64,000 nt of DNA. Origin: Siphonodentalium dalli (Eukaryota; Mollusca; Scaphopoda; Gadilida; Siphonodentaliidae). Within the stretch, counting starts at the first letter, position 1; every line of letters begins with the position of its first letter. Under the pieces are notes generated by a model. The model searched no databases. It had not been told where the DNA came from and saw only the letters and a list, made by a program, of their open reading frames with translations. The stretch spans positions 65,153,031-65,217,030 of the forward strand of contig CP136065.1 in assembly GCA_032622095.1 (NCBI GenBank). Reading direction: 5' to 3'. Below, one piece after another: positions 53,336-64,000 of the stretch. The translations under genes and the position numbers were made by a program.

Positions 53336-56300
53336 ACCAGCTGATTTACTATGATGTTGCTGGGTCCAGCTAATTTACTATGTTGTTGGGTCCTGTTGAT
53401 TTACTATGATGTTGCTGGGTCCTGCTGATTTACAGTGATGTTGGAGGGTCCTGTTGAATTACTATGATGTTGCTGGGCCCAGCTAATTTACTATGATGCT
53501 GGTGGGTCCAGCTAATTTACTATGATGTTGGTGGGTCCAGCTGATTTACTGTTATGTTGGTGGGTCCAGCTGATTTACTATGATGTTGCTGGGTCCAGCT
53601 GATTTAGCTATGATGTTGGTGGGTTCTGCTAATTTATTATTATATTGGTGGGTCCTGCTGATTTACTATGTTGGTGGGTCCTGTTGATTTAGCTATGATA
53701 TTGGTGGGTCCTGTTGATTTACTATGTTGGTGGGTCCTGTTGATTTACTATAATGTTGGTGGGTCCTGTTGATTTACTATGATGTTGGTGGGTTCTGTTG
53801 ATTTACTATGATGTTGGTGGGTTCTGCTAATTTACTATGATATTGGTGGGTCCTGCTGATTTACTATGTTGTTGGGTCCTGTTGATTTACTATGATGTTG
53901 CTGGGTCCTGCTGATTTACAATGATGTTGGTGGCTCTAGCTAATTTACTATGATGTTGCTGGGTCCTGCTGATTTAGCTATGATGTTGGTGGGTTCTGCT
54001 AATTTACTATGATGTTGGTGGGTCCTGTTGATTTACTATGTTGGTGGGTCCTGTTGATTTACTATAATGTTGGTGGGTCCTGTTGATTTACTATGATGTT
54101 GGTGGGTTCTGCTAATTTACTATGATATTGGTGGGTCCTGCTGATTTACTATGTTGGTGGGTCCTGTTGATTTACTATGATGTTGCTGGGTCCTTCTGAT
54201 TTACTCTGATGTTGGTGGGTCTTGTTGATTTAGCTATGATATTGGTGGGTCCTGCTGATTTACTATGTTGGTGGGTCCTGTTGATTTAGCTATGATATTG
54301 GTGGGTCCTGCTGATTTACTATGTTGGTGGGTCCTGTTGATTTACTATGATGTTGCTGGGTCCTGTTGATTTACTATAATGTTGGTGGGTCCTGTTGATT
54401 TACTATAATGTTGGTGGGTCCTGTTGATTTACTATAATGTTGGTGAGTCCTGTTGATTTACTATGATGTTGCTGGGTCCTGTTGATTTACTATGATGTTG
54501 GTGGGTTCTGCTAATTTACTATGATATTGGTGGGTCCTGCCGATTTACTACGTTGGTGGGTCCTGTTGATTTACTATGATGTTGGTGGGTCCTGTTGATT
54601 TACTATAATGTTGGTGGGTCCTGCTGATTTACTATAATGTTGGTGGGTCCTGTTGATTTACTATAATGATGGTGGGTCCTGTTGATTTACTATAATGTTG
54701 CTGGGTCCTGTTGATTTACTATGATGTTGGTGGGTCCTGTTGATTTACTATGTTGGTGGGTCCTGTTGATTTACTATAATGTTGGTGGGCCCTGTTGATT
54801 TACTACAATGTTGGTGGGTCCTGTTGATTTACTATAATGTTGGTGGGTCCTGTTGATTTACTATGATGTTGCTGTGTCGTTTATTATAATGTTGGTGGGT
54901 CCTGTTGATTTACTATAATGTTGGTGGGTCCTGTTTACTATGATGTTGGTGGGTCCTGTTGATTTACTATAATGTTGGTGGGTCCTGTTGATTTACTATA
55001 ATGTTGGTGGGTCCTGTTGATTTACTATAATGTTGGTGGGTCCTGTTGATTTACTATGATGTTGGTGGGTCCTGTTGATTTACTATAATGTTGGTTGGTC
55101 CTGTTGATTTACTATAATGTTGGTGGGTCCTGTTTATTTAGCTATGATATTGGTGGGTCCTGCTGATTTACTATGTTGGTGGGTCCTGTTGATTTACTAT
55201 GATGTTGCTGGGTCCTGTTGATTTACTATGATGTTGGTGGGTCCTGTTGATTTACTATAATGTTGGTGGGTCCTGTTGATTTACTATAATGTTGGTGGGT
55301 CCTGTTGATTTACTATACTGTTGGTGGGTCCTGTTGATTTACAATAATGTTGGTGAGTCCTGTTGATTTACTATGATGTTGCTGGGTTCTGTTGATTTAC
55401 TATGATGTTGGTGGGTTCTGGTAATTTACTATGATATTGGTGGGTCCTGCTGATTTACTATTATATTGGTGGGTCCTGTTGATTTACTATAATGTTGGTG
55501 GGTCCTGTTGATTTACTATAATGTTGCTGGGTCCTGTTGATTTACTATGATGTTGGTGGGTCCTGTTGATTTACTATGTTGGTGGGTCCTGTTGATTTAC
55601 TATAATGTTGGTGGGTCCTGTTGATTTACTATGATGTTGCTGGGTCCTGTTTATTATAATGTTGGTGGGTCCTGTTGATTTACAATAATGTTGGTGGGTC
55701 CTGTTTACTATGATGTTGGTGGGTCCTGTTGATTTACTATGATGTTGGTGGGTCCTGTTGATTTACTATAATGTTGGTGGGTCCTGTTGATTTACTATGA
55801 TGTTGCTGGGTCCTGTTGATTTACTATGATGTTGGTGGGTCCTGTTGATTTACTATGTTGGTGGGTCCTGTTGATTTACTATAATGTTGGTGGGTCCTGT
55901 TGATTTACTACAATGTTGGTGGGTCCTGTTGATTTACTATAATGTTGGTGGGTCCTGTTGATTTACTATGATGTTGCTGGGTCCTGTTTATTATAATGTT
56001 GGTGGGTCCTGTTGATTTACTATAATGTTGGTGGGTCCTGTTTACTATGATGTTGGTGGGTCCTGTTGATTTACTATGATGTTGGTGGGTCCTGTTGATT
56101 TACTATGATGTTGGTGGGTCCTGTTGATTTACTATAATGTTGGTGGGTCCTGTTGATTTACTATAATGTTGGTGGGTCCTGTTGATTTACTATAATGTTG
56201 GTGGGTCCTGTTGATTTACTATAATGTTGGTGGGTCCTGTTGATTTACTATAATGTTGGTGGGTCCTGTTGATTTACTATGATGTTGTTGGGTCATGTTG

Positions 56301-58113
56301 ATTTACTATGATGTTGGTGGGTCCTGTTGATTTACTATAATCAGTGTTCGCGCTGGACCGAAAAAAACTTTAGCCAAAAGTTTAGCCAAATGAAAATTTT
56401 ATTAGCCAAATGAAACAAACTTTAGCCAAATGTTTTTTAGCCAAATTAAAAAAAACTATGGCCAAATTAAATCATCGTGTTCTGGTCGGTTCACAATTAA
56501 TGACTAAAACGTCAAATCTAACAGACACAGGTAAAATAAACAATAATTTAACTAATTTTGATGAACTAGAAATATTTTGATATATATCATTTATTAAAAA
56601 TTTATTAATTAATCTTTATGTGGAAGAGTGATTTGGGGGGGGGGTAACCCGGGATTGTCCTCCTTAATGTCATTAATTTTTTGTTTTATATCAATATCTT
56701 TTTAAAAATCATTAAATATTAATTATCCTTGCGAAAATATTTAAGTGACATCTGGAAACTAATAACTTAATATTGTTACGCCATTATCAAATTGCAATCT
56801 GTCATAAAAGCATGCATATTATTTTTGAATGTATCGGTATTGACGACAAATAGCCATAAAATATCTGTCGTGATTCACATTTGGCTGATTAAGCTATTGT
56901 CTTACACTTGGTGCTCATAAACCTTGACCGTCATAAATACAATGTCATCATAAACATGCATTGTGCAGGAGTCCCGCGAGTGACCAGACAGACAATGGGG
57001 GATTAGCGGATTAAATGTAAAATAATTATATTTTGCTGTTTCGTGCAGAGTGACGGGTTTCCCTTTGTATTGTCCGCGATCGGGTTTCCTTTTGTACAGT
57101 CGGCGATATATTCCCACTTACAATGTTTTCGGACTAGATCGTTCACATCACAGAATTGAAAACCCACTTGCCAAAAATTCATGCGTTCAGTCTCCATTTG
57201 GGGTCAAAAAAAGTTTAGCCAAAAGTTTAGCCAAATGAAATTTTTATTAGCCAAATTCGAAAAAGATTAGCCATTGGCTAATTTGGCTACCGACAGCGCG
57301 AACACTGACTATAATGTTGGTGGGTCCTGTTGATTTACTATAATGTTGGTGGGTCCTGTTGATTTACTATAATGTTGGTTGGTCCTGTTGATTTACTATG
57401 ATGTTGCTGGGTCCTGTTGATTTACTATGATGTTGGTGGGTCCTGTTGATTTACTATAATGTTGGTGGGTCCTGTTTACTATAATGTTGGTGGGTCCTGT
57501 TGATTTAATATAATGTTGCTGGGTCCTGTTGATTTACTATAATGTTGGTGGGTCCTGTTTACTATTATGTTGCTGGGTCCTGTTGATTTACTATGATGTT
57601 GCTGGGTCCAGTTGATTTACTATAATGTTGGTGGGTCCTGTTGATTTACTATGATGTTGGTGGGTTCTGCTAATTTACTATGATATTGGTGGGTCCTGCT
57701 GATTTACTATGTTGGTGGGTCCTGTTGATTTACTATGATGTTGCTGGGTCCTGTTGATTTACTATGATGTTGCTGGGTCCTGTTGATTTACTAAAATGTT
57801 GGTGGGTCTTGTTGATTTACTATGTTGGTGGGTCCTGCTGATTTACTATGTTGGTGGGTCCTGTTGATTTACTATGATGTTGGTGGGTCCTGCTGATTTA
57901 CTATGTTGGTGGGTCCTGTTGATTTACTATGATGTTGCTGGGTCCTGCTGATTTACTGTGATGTTGGAGGGTCCTGTTGAATTACTATGATGTTGCTGGG
58001 TCCTGCTGATTTACAATGATGTTGGTGGGTTCTGCTAATTTTCTATGATGTTGGTGGGTCCTGTTGATTTACTATGATGTTGGTGGGTCCTGTTGATTTA
58101 GCTATGATGTTGG
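53336..58113 (+). repeat. 29-bp minisatellite, about 130 units
   Basis: Consensus unit GTTGGTGGGTCCTGTTGATT followed by TACTATGAT. Variants: TAATGTTG, GTTGCTGGG, CTGCTGATT and a 23-24-bp short unit. The left edge is more diverged (GGGTCCAGCTAATTTA). Interrupted at 56342-57307 by a hAT element. Confidence 0.93.
56342..57307 (+). mobile_element. hAT-type MITE inserted in the minisatellite
   Basis: Perfect 14-bp ends CAGTGTTCGCGCTG and CAGCGCGAACACTG; perfect 8-bp duplication ACTATAAT (56334-56341, 57308-57315) made from the minisatellite unit. Subterminal TTTAGCCAAA repeats (at least four on the left, four on the right). 966 bp, no transposase; a G8 run at about 56636. Confidence 0.9.
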
Positions 58114-58284
58114 GGCGGGCAAAATTATAATGTTAAGAGAAAGTGCTGTTATTTTTCATTAATATTATGTTAGGTCTTCAGCTAATCTCAACGATTTGAA
58201 GAAAAACTATTATCTGTATAAAACATTGAACAGCATACCGTTCATGTATATATATGTTAAAATATTTTGAATTTTCATATTGTA

Positions 58285-58520
58285 TGGACAGATGATTTTA
58301 TTGATTGTGACATAATTGATGTTGACTATAAGGAATGCGCCCAAAGCCACTGAGGGCTTCATGAAGGTTTTCACATCTGGATTTAAGGAGCTCCTAATTG
58401 CTAAATATTAGCAAATCAGACCTGGCATTGGCTGGTAGAATGCAGGTAATTACAATGTATATGAGAGTCTAGAGATGCATTCAGGATTCCCTGAGTGGAA
58501 GCCAGAATAGGTGCTGGCTA
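58285..58520 (+). repeat. Diverged duplication flanking the minisatellite, right copy
   Basis: Matches 51946-52145, followed directly by the GAGAGTCTAGAGATGCATTC segment that lies at 53178 on the left side. Confidence 0.7.
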
Positions 58521-58602
58521 CATCTATCCATAGCAATACACTCAGTTACAGTATATATATATACAGATTGCCACTGATTACACAATATAGAAAGTTCATA
58601 TA

Positions 58603-58815
58603 CAGTAATGCCCTAAATAATCGACTCCTTAACCACAGCAGAATTATGGGTAACTTTTCAGGATTTAGTCGGAAATATGGCTTGTTGCCATTCATCGGAA
58701 AGCTCTCAGTGAGAACTTTCCGATGAATGGCAACAAGCCATATTTCCGACTAAATCCTGAAAAGTTACCCATAATTCTGCTGTGGTTAAGGAGTCGATTA
58801 TTAAGAGCATTACTG
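58603..58815 (+). mobile_element. Family B MITE copy
   Basis: TA at 58601-58602 and 58816-58817; arms meet at GAAAGCTCTCAGTGAGAACT. Close to the family consensus. Confidence 0.85.
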
Positions 58816-58818
58816 TAA

Positions 58819-59038
58819 CAAGTCTCAAAATATGGTGCTGGACATTTGCAGAATGAGCTCCCCACCCACTGGAGACCTCATTCTTCTTATAGGCCTAATC
58901 TTCTCTGGGAAGTATATTTATTATAAAATTAACAAACTTTTATAGTTTTTTTTAGATGCTTTTAAAGTTTCTTTTTCCTTTTTAGTTTAGTTTCTCCATA
59001 TCATTCTTCAAATGTCAGACAAGCTATATCCAGGCTTG
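58819..59038 (+). mobile_element. Shortened family A MITE
   Basis: It starts CAAGTCTCAAAA, directly after the family B copy, and ends CCAGGCTTG. Much of the left palindrome and core is deleted. No matching flanks. Confidence 0.6.
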
Positions 59039-59218
59039 GGAAGAATCCAGATATTTGTTTAGGACACTTGTCTCATTGAAGACATTTCCATATGATAAGA
59101 TATTGAACATGCAAATAAAGGGCAAAACACTAGTATACAAGCCGATTGATTACACATTAGAGAATGTGCATGGGGAGTTTTAAGGAGATAGAAAACAGTA
59201 TTCAAGGACAGCTAGAGA

Positions 59219-59409
59219 ATGAGAAAACGTGTCACTTCACCATAATGTATACGTCTGATCATGAGTTGATTCCTGATTGGTTAATGAGAAAGTGTTTCAC
59301 TTCACCATAATGTATATGTTTGATTGTGAATTTGATTCCTGATTGGTTAATGAGAAAACGTTTCACTTCACCATAATGTATATGTTTGATCATGAGTTGA
59401 TTCCTGATA
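59219..59409 (+). repeat. 65-bp tandem repeat, three units
   Basis: Units start GAGAAAACGTGTCACTTCAC and end GATTCCTGATTGGTTAAT; the third is truncated. Confidence 0.85.
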
Positions 59410-60119
59410 CTTTAAGTTGAGTAGTTTGGTTTTACAATGGAAGAATCCAGATAATTTATTGACAATACCATCTCCTCAGCACAACTACCCATTTTATTCC
59501 ACATTGTGGAATTCACACCCATTGACGTGAGGAACATGTATTCAGTGGAAACCCAGCTATTGAACACATATTATTGTATATATACCTCAAGTGAAATACA
59601 AGCCGAAAGTATTTTTGTTGACGTTGTCGCTAAGAAAGATGATGTACATTAATACGTCAACATGCTTCGGGTGATGCCCCGATCATTATTGGTTATTCAT
59701 CAGACTTAAATCACAATAGAGGTAGCTATAGTATCAATGAAGGTGACAGTCATATGGGTTGAACTTATCTGGCACAAGTTGCATAATAATCTCTAATCTT
59801 TTTTCGAAGTCGTTGCGGATGGTGCATAGTTAAATTTTGCTCTCGCGAGATATATCCATGCGCCACCTGCAACTCATTCGACAAAAGATTCTCGATTAAG
59901 ATGCGCGTTGTGTTCTGTCTATGACAACAATAGCAAGGTACAGAATTATGAATGTGGTGCAACTGCAGATCTTTTATGGCAATGCACCAACCAGTGTAAA
60001 CAAAAAAGTGGTGCTGGGAGATCGATCATGGTAATAAAACAATGGTTGATGACCGAGCAAGAAACAATATCAAATGATCACAGAGATATTAGATGAGGCG
60101 AATCTATAGTGAGGTTATT
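59410..60119. other. Non-coding stretch, nothing recognised
   Basis: No gene. Two short overlapping frames on opposite strands around 59765-60096 show no domain. Confidence 0.4.
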
Positions 60120-60199
60120 ATCAGCTTCCATTGTAATTCGGTCAGTATGTCTGGAAATGGATCCAATAGCAGGGGTGGTTTACCTCTGCCACACTACAT

Positions 60200-60239
<40 letters not shown>

Positions 60240-60565
60240 CAGTTGGCTTGTTAAGGTAACTATCATTAGCTTCCATCATGGCCCATTAATTAGGTCAGTA
60301 CTAGTATTTCAGGAACTGAATACAGCAGCAGGGGTGGATTACCTCCCCACATCCCTCATGGGGGGGGGGGGGGGGGGGGTTGGTGGCTTAATTGTTAAGG
60401 TGGTAATTATCATTAGCTTCCAACATGGTCCATTGTAATTAGGTCAATATGTCAGGAAATGGATAAAACAGTGGGGTGGATTACCTCCCCCAACCCTGAT
60501 GGGGGTGGGATGTCAGGTGACTTGGTTAAGGTAATTATCATTAGTTTCCATCTAGGCCCATTGTA
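60120..60565 (+). repeat. Tandem repeat of about 150 bp with long G-runs
   Basis: Three units sharing ATTATCATTAGCTTCCA, CCCATTGTAATTAGGTCA and GGGGTGGATTACCTCCCC. G-runs of about 38 (60201-60238) and 19 (60361-60379) sit at the same place in units 1 and 2; unit 3 has only GGGGGTGGGA. Confidence 0.75.
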
Positions 60566-61277
60566 ATTAGATTGTAATTGTAGTTTTTAAGCTGATTTGT
60601 GCTTGTTGACTTTTTTGAATTATTTTAATGTTTTATGTTTAGTTAGATTACTTATACTTAACCTTTTCTATACTAAATACTCATTAATGAATAATTATCC
60701 CTCAGGAAATGTTCACATAATAAGTTCAACAAATGACCACAGATCAAATCTTAATATTTCCCATTCAGATAAACCTTCTGCACTTGTATTATCTTTTCGA
60801 CTGTCCGCAGATTGCAAAATATATTCACTCATGAGCATGCAGGGCTTTTAAGTTTCACGGATTGTCTGTGAGACTCCCGCATAGCCACGGCAATTCCGCA
60901 AATACGGATAACACGCAATTTCTCCGGGATTCAGCAAAACCCGGCATTCAAAATAAAAAAAACGATGTTATTTTATTTGTCAAATATTCCTGTTTTGCGG
61001 GAAGGGATTTCCTTATTTCTGGTACCGTAAATACCCACAAATTAACATTCACAGAATGTACCGTCGGAAGCCTTTGATGTTCCCTCTGATTGAAGACTGA
61101 TCAGTGGTGAACTGTGATTGATATTAATTTATTTTCACTCTCTGGTGAAGCCACACGTATAAAGGGGGTTGTTATAGTATACAATATGTATAATCACAAG
61201 TGTACAGCTATATATATTGTAAGGCCCCATTGATGAACATTTCTAAGTAACGGATTATTGGTATGCATTGCAAATGG
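60566..61277. other. Non-coding stretch with a hAT-related fragment
   Basis: No gene. At 60858-60880, GGATTGTCTGTGAGACTCCC matches the left subterminal part of the 2.7-kb hAT element (GGATTCGCTGTGAGACTCCC, 18860-18879), suggesting a relic of the same family. Confidence 0.45.
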
Positions 61278-61608
61278 AATGTGTCCATTTCCTTTGTGGG
61301 TAAAAATGTAAGACAGGTCAATTTGTACTTTTGGTTTCACGCATACATGTCCGGTTGTAACCTGTGTAACTCGGGTTCATTTTTACTTATTTCAAACAAA
61401 GTTTCTGCTTCTTAAAAAAATTTAATAAATGGTCGAATGTGTCCATTTCTTTTGGGGGTTAAACCATAAGATGAGTCCATTTTGTAGTTTATTCCGATTT
61501 TGTACTTTCGGTTTCGCATATATGCGGCTGTATCTGGTGGAATTCTGAATAGTTTTACTTACTAGTAGTTTATACGAAGTGTCTGTTTCTTTCTCTTCAA
61601 TAAATGGT
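61278..61608 (+). repeat. Diverged tandem duplication, about 160-bp units
   Basis: GAATGTGTCCATTTC starts both units (61278 and 61435); shared phrases include TTGTACTTTTGGTTTC and TTCAATAAATGGT. Confidence 0.7.
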
Positions 61609-62192
61609 GGTGGTCTCTCCATCAACACATGTGAAGTTTGTGTTTTGAACAGAAAATTAGGTGGTTGCGTTTAACAAGTGATCGCCCATTGCAGGGATAT
61701 ATAGAATAAACCAGTCGGTGAACAGGAAATGCGGTCACAAATTTAAGGTGGCCCGGCCCTCCCGCAAAATCTCCCAGATTGCTGTTTTCAAAACTTAACA
61801 TGTCTGCTCACGAGTCTGATGTGAGTGAGGTCATATGTGATTTATTGACCCACAAAGGGTTAAAACAGTGCCTTGGAGGGAAAACAGTGCCGCTCAAATT
61901 GTAACGATTGGCAACAAAAAATCAAAGTTTGTCAACTACATTAAATAGTCTCCAGCGAAAATGATTAGATTTGCAATAGAATTCGGTAGACAGATATTGA
62001 AGAAATCTTGTAATTTGATAAAACAACGGGCTGTGTGACCCTATTAAACAGAAGTCATTATTGCGTAAATCTGTAAACAGGCAAGCGTAATATTACATTA
62101 ACTGGGACAAGCCTGGAAATATTGAAGCATCAAGGCTTGAATCCAAGCTACATGTATGATGACTGGGATAGTGAGCTCCAAAGTTCATACGT
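61609..62192. other. Non-coding stretch, nothing recognised
   Basis: No gene or matched repeat. Confidence 0.4.
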
Positions 62193-62200
62193 GTATGAAC

Positions 62201-62582
62201 CAAGTCTGAGTTTAGTGTGCCTGTCATTTGCAGAATGAGGGCCTCAACTTCTTTGGAAAGTTTCTTTATTATCAAATTTCTATAGAAACTTCTTCACTTA
62301 GATTCTATTTCTTTTTTAGTTTTATATAATAGTTTCTCTATATCCCCAAATTGGCAGATGACACATTGCATAATCGAGGTTCCCAATGGGTGTACATCAT
62401 AATATTCACCATTTGGGAACTTCCATCTGAGTCTATGTCTCCCATAGCAGATGAGGCCATGCGGAATGACATCCCCAGAGGGTGAATTTAGTGATGATAG
62501 TCAATTATGCGGAATAACGTCACTAAATTCACCCTCTGGGGACCTCATTCAGCAAATGACAGGCACACTAAACTCAGACTTG
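62201..62582 (+). mobile_element. Family A MITE copy
   Basis: Ends CAAGTCTGAG and CTCAGACTTG. Flanks GTATGAAC and ATATGGAC agree 6 of 8. The left palindrome is deleted while the core and right arm are complete. Confidence 0.75.
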
Positions 62583-62890
62583 ATATGGACCCATTACTAT
62601 ACCCCTCGTTGCAGGCAATAACAATGGGCATGAAATGCACTGCGAGACGAAATCCATCATAAACAAATTAATGATAGAAGTAGTGTCACTGGGTATAAAA
62701 ATTGAAGCCAATAACATTAATTATTGGTTATACTAGCACATTTAATTAGCAGACTTGTTTATGGGTGCACAGATGACTGCAAAATCCATATTGGTTATGG
62801 CCTATCGGTAGCTGCATCAAACCTTCTCAGTAGACCAGTACATTTTCATTAAATTTTCAACCGTTTATCTGTGCCATTTATAGGGACATG
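62583..62890. other. Non-coding stretch
   Basis: Nothing recognised. Confidence 0.35.
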
Positions 62891-62898
62891 GCGATAAG

Positions 62899-63292
62899 CA
62901 GGGCTCGAAATGTTCTAAATTTCTTACCTGGTAGATTTATGTTCTGCCTGTCACCTCAAAATTTCATCTGTCATTAATTTTATGTATAGAAAGTATATAT
63001 TGCTATACTGGGATAAACACATCATATGAGGCAGTATAGTGTCCCCTTAGCTGAGCTCAACCACTCAAGAATTATGGGAATTTTGTTTAGGATTTAGCTG
63101 GATTTCAATAGAAAATACAAGTATGGTTTGATCTCATAGGAAAGCTCTCGATGTCACAGTATAAGACAAAATTTCATACGTTCTGTCAGAAAATGCTACC
63201 TGTCACACATGACAGGTAAGAATAATCCTTACCTGTCACCACAAAATACTACCTGTCAGTGAAAAGCAGACATGTGTACATTTCGAGCCCTG
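62899..63292 (+). mobile_element. hAT-type MITE
   Basis: 15-bp inverted ends CAGGGCTCGAAATGT and ACATTTCGAGCCCTG. The 8-bp flanks GCGATAAG and GTGACAAG agree 6 of 8. Subterminal ACCTGTCA repeats lie mostly on the right. The interior (about 63060-63150) holds a diverged family B-like half (GAATTATGGGAATTTTG ... GGAAAGCTCTCGA). Confidence 0.8.
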
Positions 63293-63344
63293 GTGACAAG
63301 GGGGGAGAGGGAGGAAACAGATACATGTATTAACTAAGAAAACT

Positions 63345-63440
63345 AAGAAGTTCCCCAGTCAGAATTTCAAATTTTTTTGAACTGATGCAATATGATCTCT
63401 ACAGTCATAGCCAGAGTAGAGATTCATGCAATTGGGGAAA
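63345..63440. repeat. Fragment of the foldback element at 24606-25124
   Basis: Shares 'atatgatctctacagtcatagccagagtagagattcatg'-type order with the right arm at about 25075-25115. Confidence 0.55.
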
Positions 63441-63458
63441 ATGGCCCACGGCAAATTT

Positions 63459-63797
63459 AAAGACATATTATGGACTTGTTCGGGTGCGTGAAACTGATAA
63501 ATTAGTACTCAGGCGCTATGCCAACTGGGAGAATGTGGCATTCTACTAACATCCCCCAAAATCTCAAAGAAATTGACCATGCAACTCCATGGAAAACACC
63601 GTTTGATTCCTACACTCAATTGTAAATATTTACATCTCTATTCGGGACGCAACAATCGCCGATAAACTAACGCAAATTATTTTGCCATCAATACTCATTG
63701 CATTTAATAAATATATAAGAATGACAATGTGTATTGTAAATTTGGATTAATATTCATAAAAATAATTACTATTCATGAGCAAGATTATTCTCCATAT
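63459..63797 (+). repeat. Interspersed repeat family C, copy 3, truncated
   Basis: Close to 23115-23486 up to 'agattattctcc', where the next repeat begins; the 3' part of family C is missing within this window. Confidence 0.7.
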
Positions 63798-63802
63798 ATA
63801 TT

Positions 63803-64000
63803 ATACTAGCCGATGAGCCCGACGTTGTCCGGGATATTAAAAAACCAAATTTCAAGTCGATAGCTCTACCCAGCCCGACGTTGTCTGGGCTATTCAAAAA
63901 TCAAATTTCAAGTCGATAGCTCTACCCGTTTCCGAGATCTGGTATGCGCGAAGCTGGCGTCGCACGGGCTCGGCGCCCCGATAAAATTCGTATCCGGGGC
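63803..64000 (+). repeat. Start of a 3'-anchored retroposon-like repeat, cut by the window end
   Basis: Begins TACTAGCCGATGAGCCCGAC and repeats CCCGACGTTGTC and AAATTTCAAGTCGATAGCTC twice. It resembles the head of the repeat at 5903 (ACTAGCAGGTGACCCGAC). Confidence 0.55.

Noticed and set aside
53336-58113. CRISPR-like repeat array
   Set aside because: The units are contiguous 29-bp repeats with point variation and no unique spacers, in a eukaryotic context; it is a minisatellite.
829-62582. Small proteins containing SVICRMRSPEGEFSDA-like segments
   Set aside because: These recurring peptides are translations of the family A MITE arm and appear in several frames and both strands.

Overview
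This window reads as nuclear DNA of an animal, most likely a marine mollusc or another lophotrochozoan. It is AT-rich, intergenic or intronic in texture, has no prokaryotic gene packing, and is almost entirely transposable elements and tandem repeats. The mollusc call is inference, resting on the general look of the repeats (GACA/GACGGA-tailed interspersed repeats, many palindromic MITEs). No complete host gene was found. The only host-like coding piece is a THAP zinc-finger first exon on the minus strand (11953-12168) ending at a consensus splice donor.

The one protein-rich region is 42208-49762, a nearly complete tyrosine-recombinase retrotransposon of the Ngaro type. It has split direct repeats in the order A1 - ORFs - B1 - A2 - B2. 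Its ORFs are an SGNH/GDSL hydrolase, a Gag fused in frame to reverse transcriptase and RNase H, and a tyrosine recombinase reached by a -1 overlap. Two frame breaks (Gag N-terminus and recombinase C-terminus) suggest this copy is dead, while the near-identity of its repeats says it is young.

The rest is a layered repeat landscape that can be dated by nesting. Family A is a palindromic hAT-type MITE (ends CAAGCCTGAG/CTCAGGCTTG) with about 17 copies; several have perfect 8-bp target duplications. Family B is a 213-bp foldback MITE flanked by TA (7 copies). Family P comprises TTAA-flanked piggyBac-like palindromic MITEs (7 full or partial copies). There are also five hAT-type elements with terminal inverted repeats and 8-bp target duplications, one 2-kb TA-flanked element carrying ten copies of a 15-bp motif, one tRNA-derived SINE, and several 3'-anchored retroposon-like repeats.

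Region by region: 1-10 kb is MITEs, a 21-bp minisatellite and retroposon fragments. 10-17 kb is a 6.9-kb block holding the THAP exon, a 521-bp exact direct duplication and diverged tandem repeats, bracketed by what look like two halves of one family A copy. 18.6-22.4 kb is one family A copy carrying a 2.7-kb hAT element and a second insertion. 22.5-32 kb is MITEs, a foldback element, a hAT element with a possible BED-finger remnant, and a SINE. 32-41 kb is minisatellites, the motif-array TA element and more MITEs. 42-50 kb is the Ngaro element. 53.3-58.1 kb is a large 29-bp minisatellite interrupted by a hAT element and flanked by a diverged duplication. 58-64 kb is MITEs, short tandem repeats and G-runs.

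All coordinates and repeat matches were read by eye; no alignment or database search was run.
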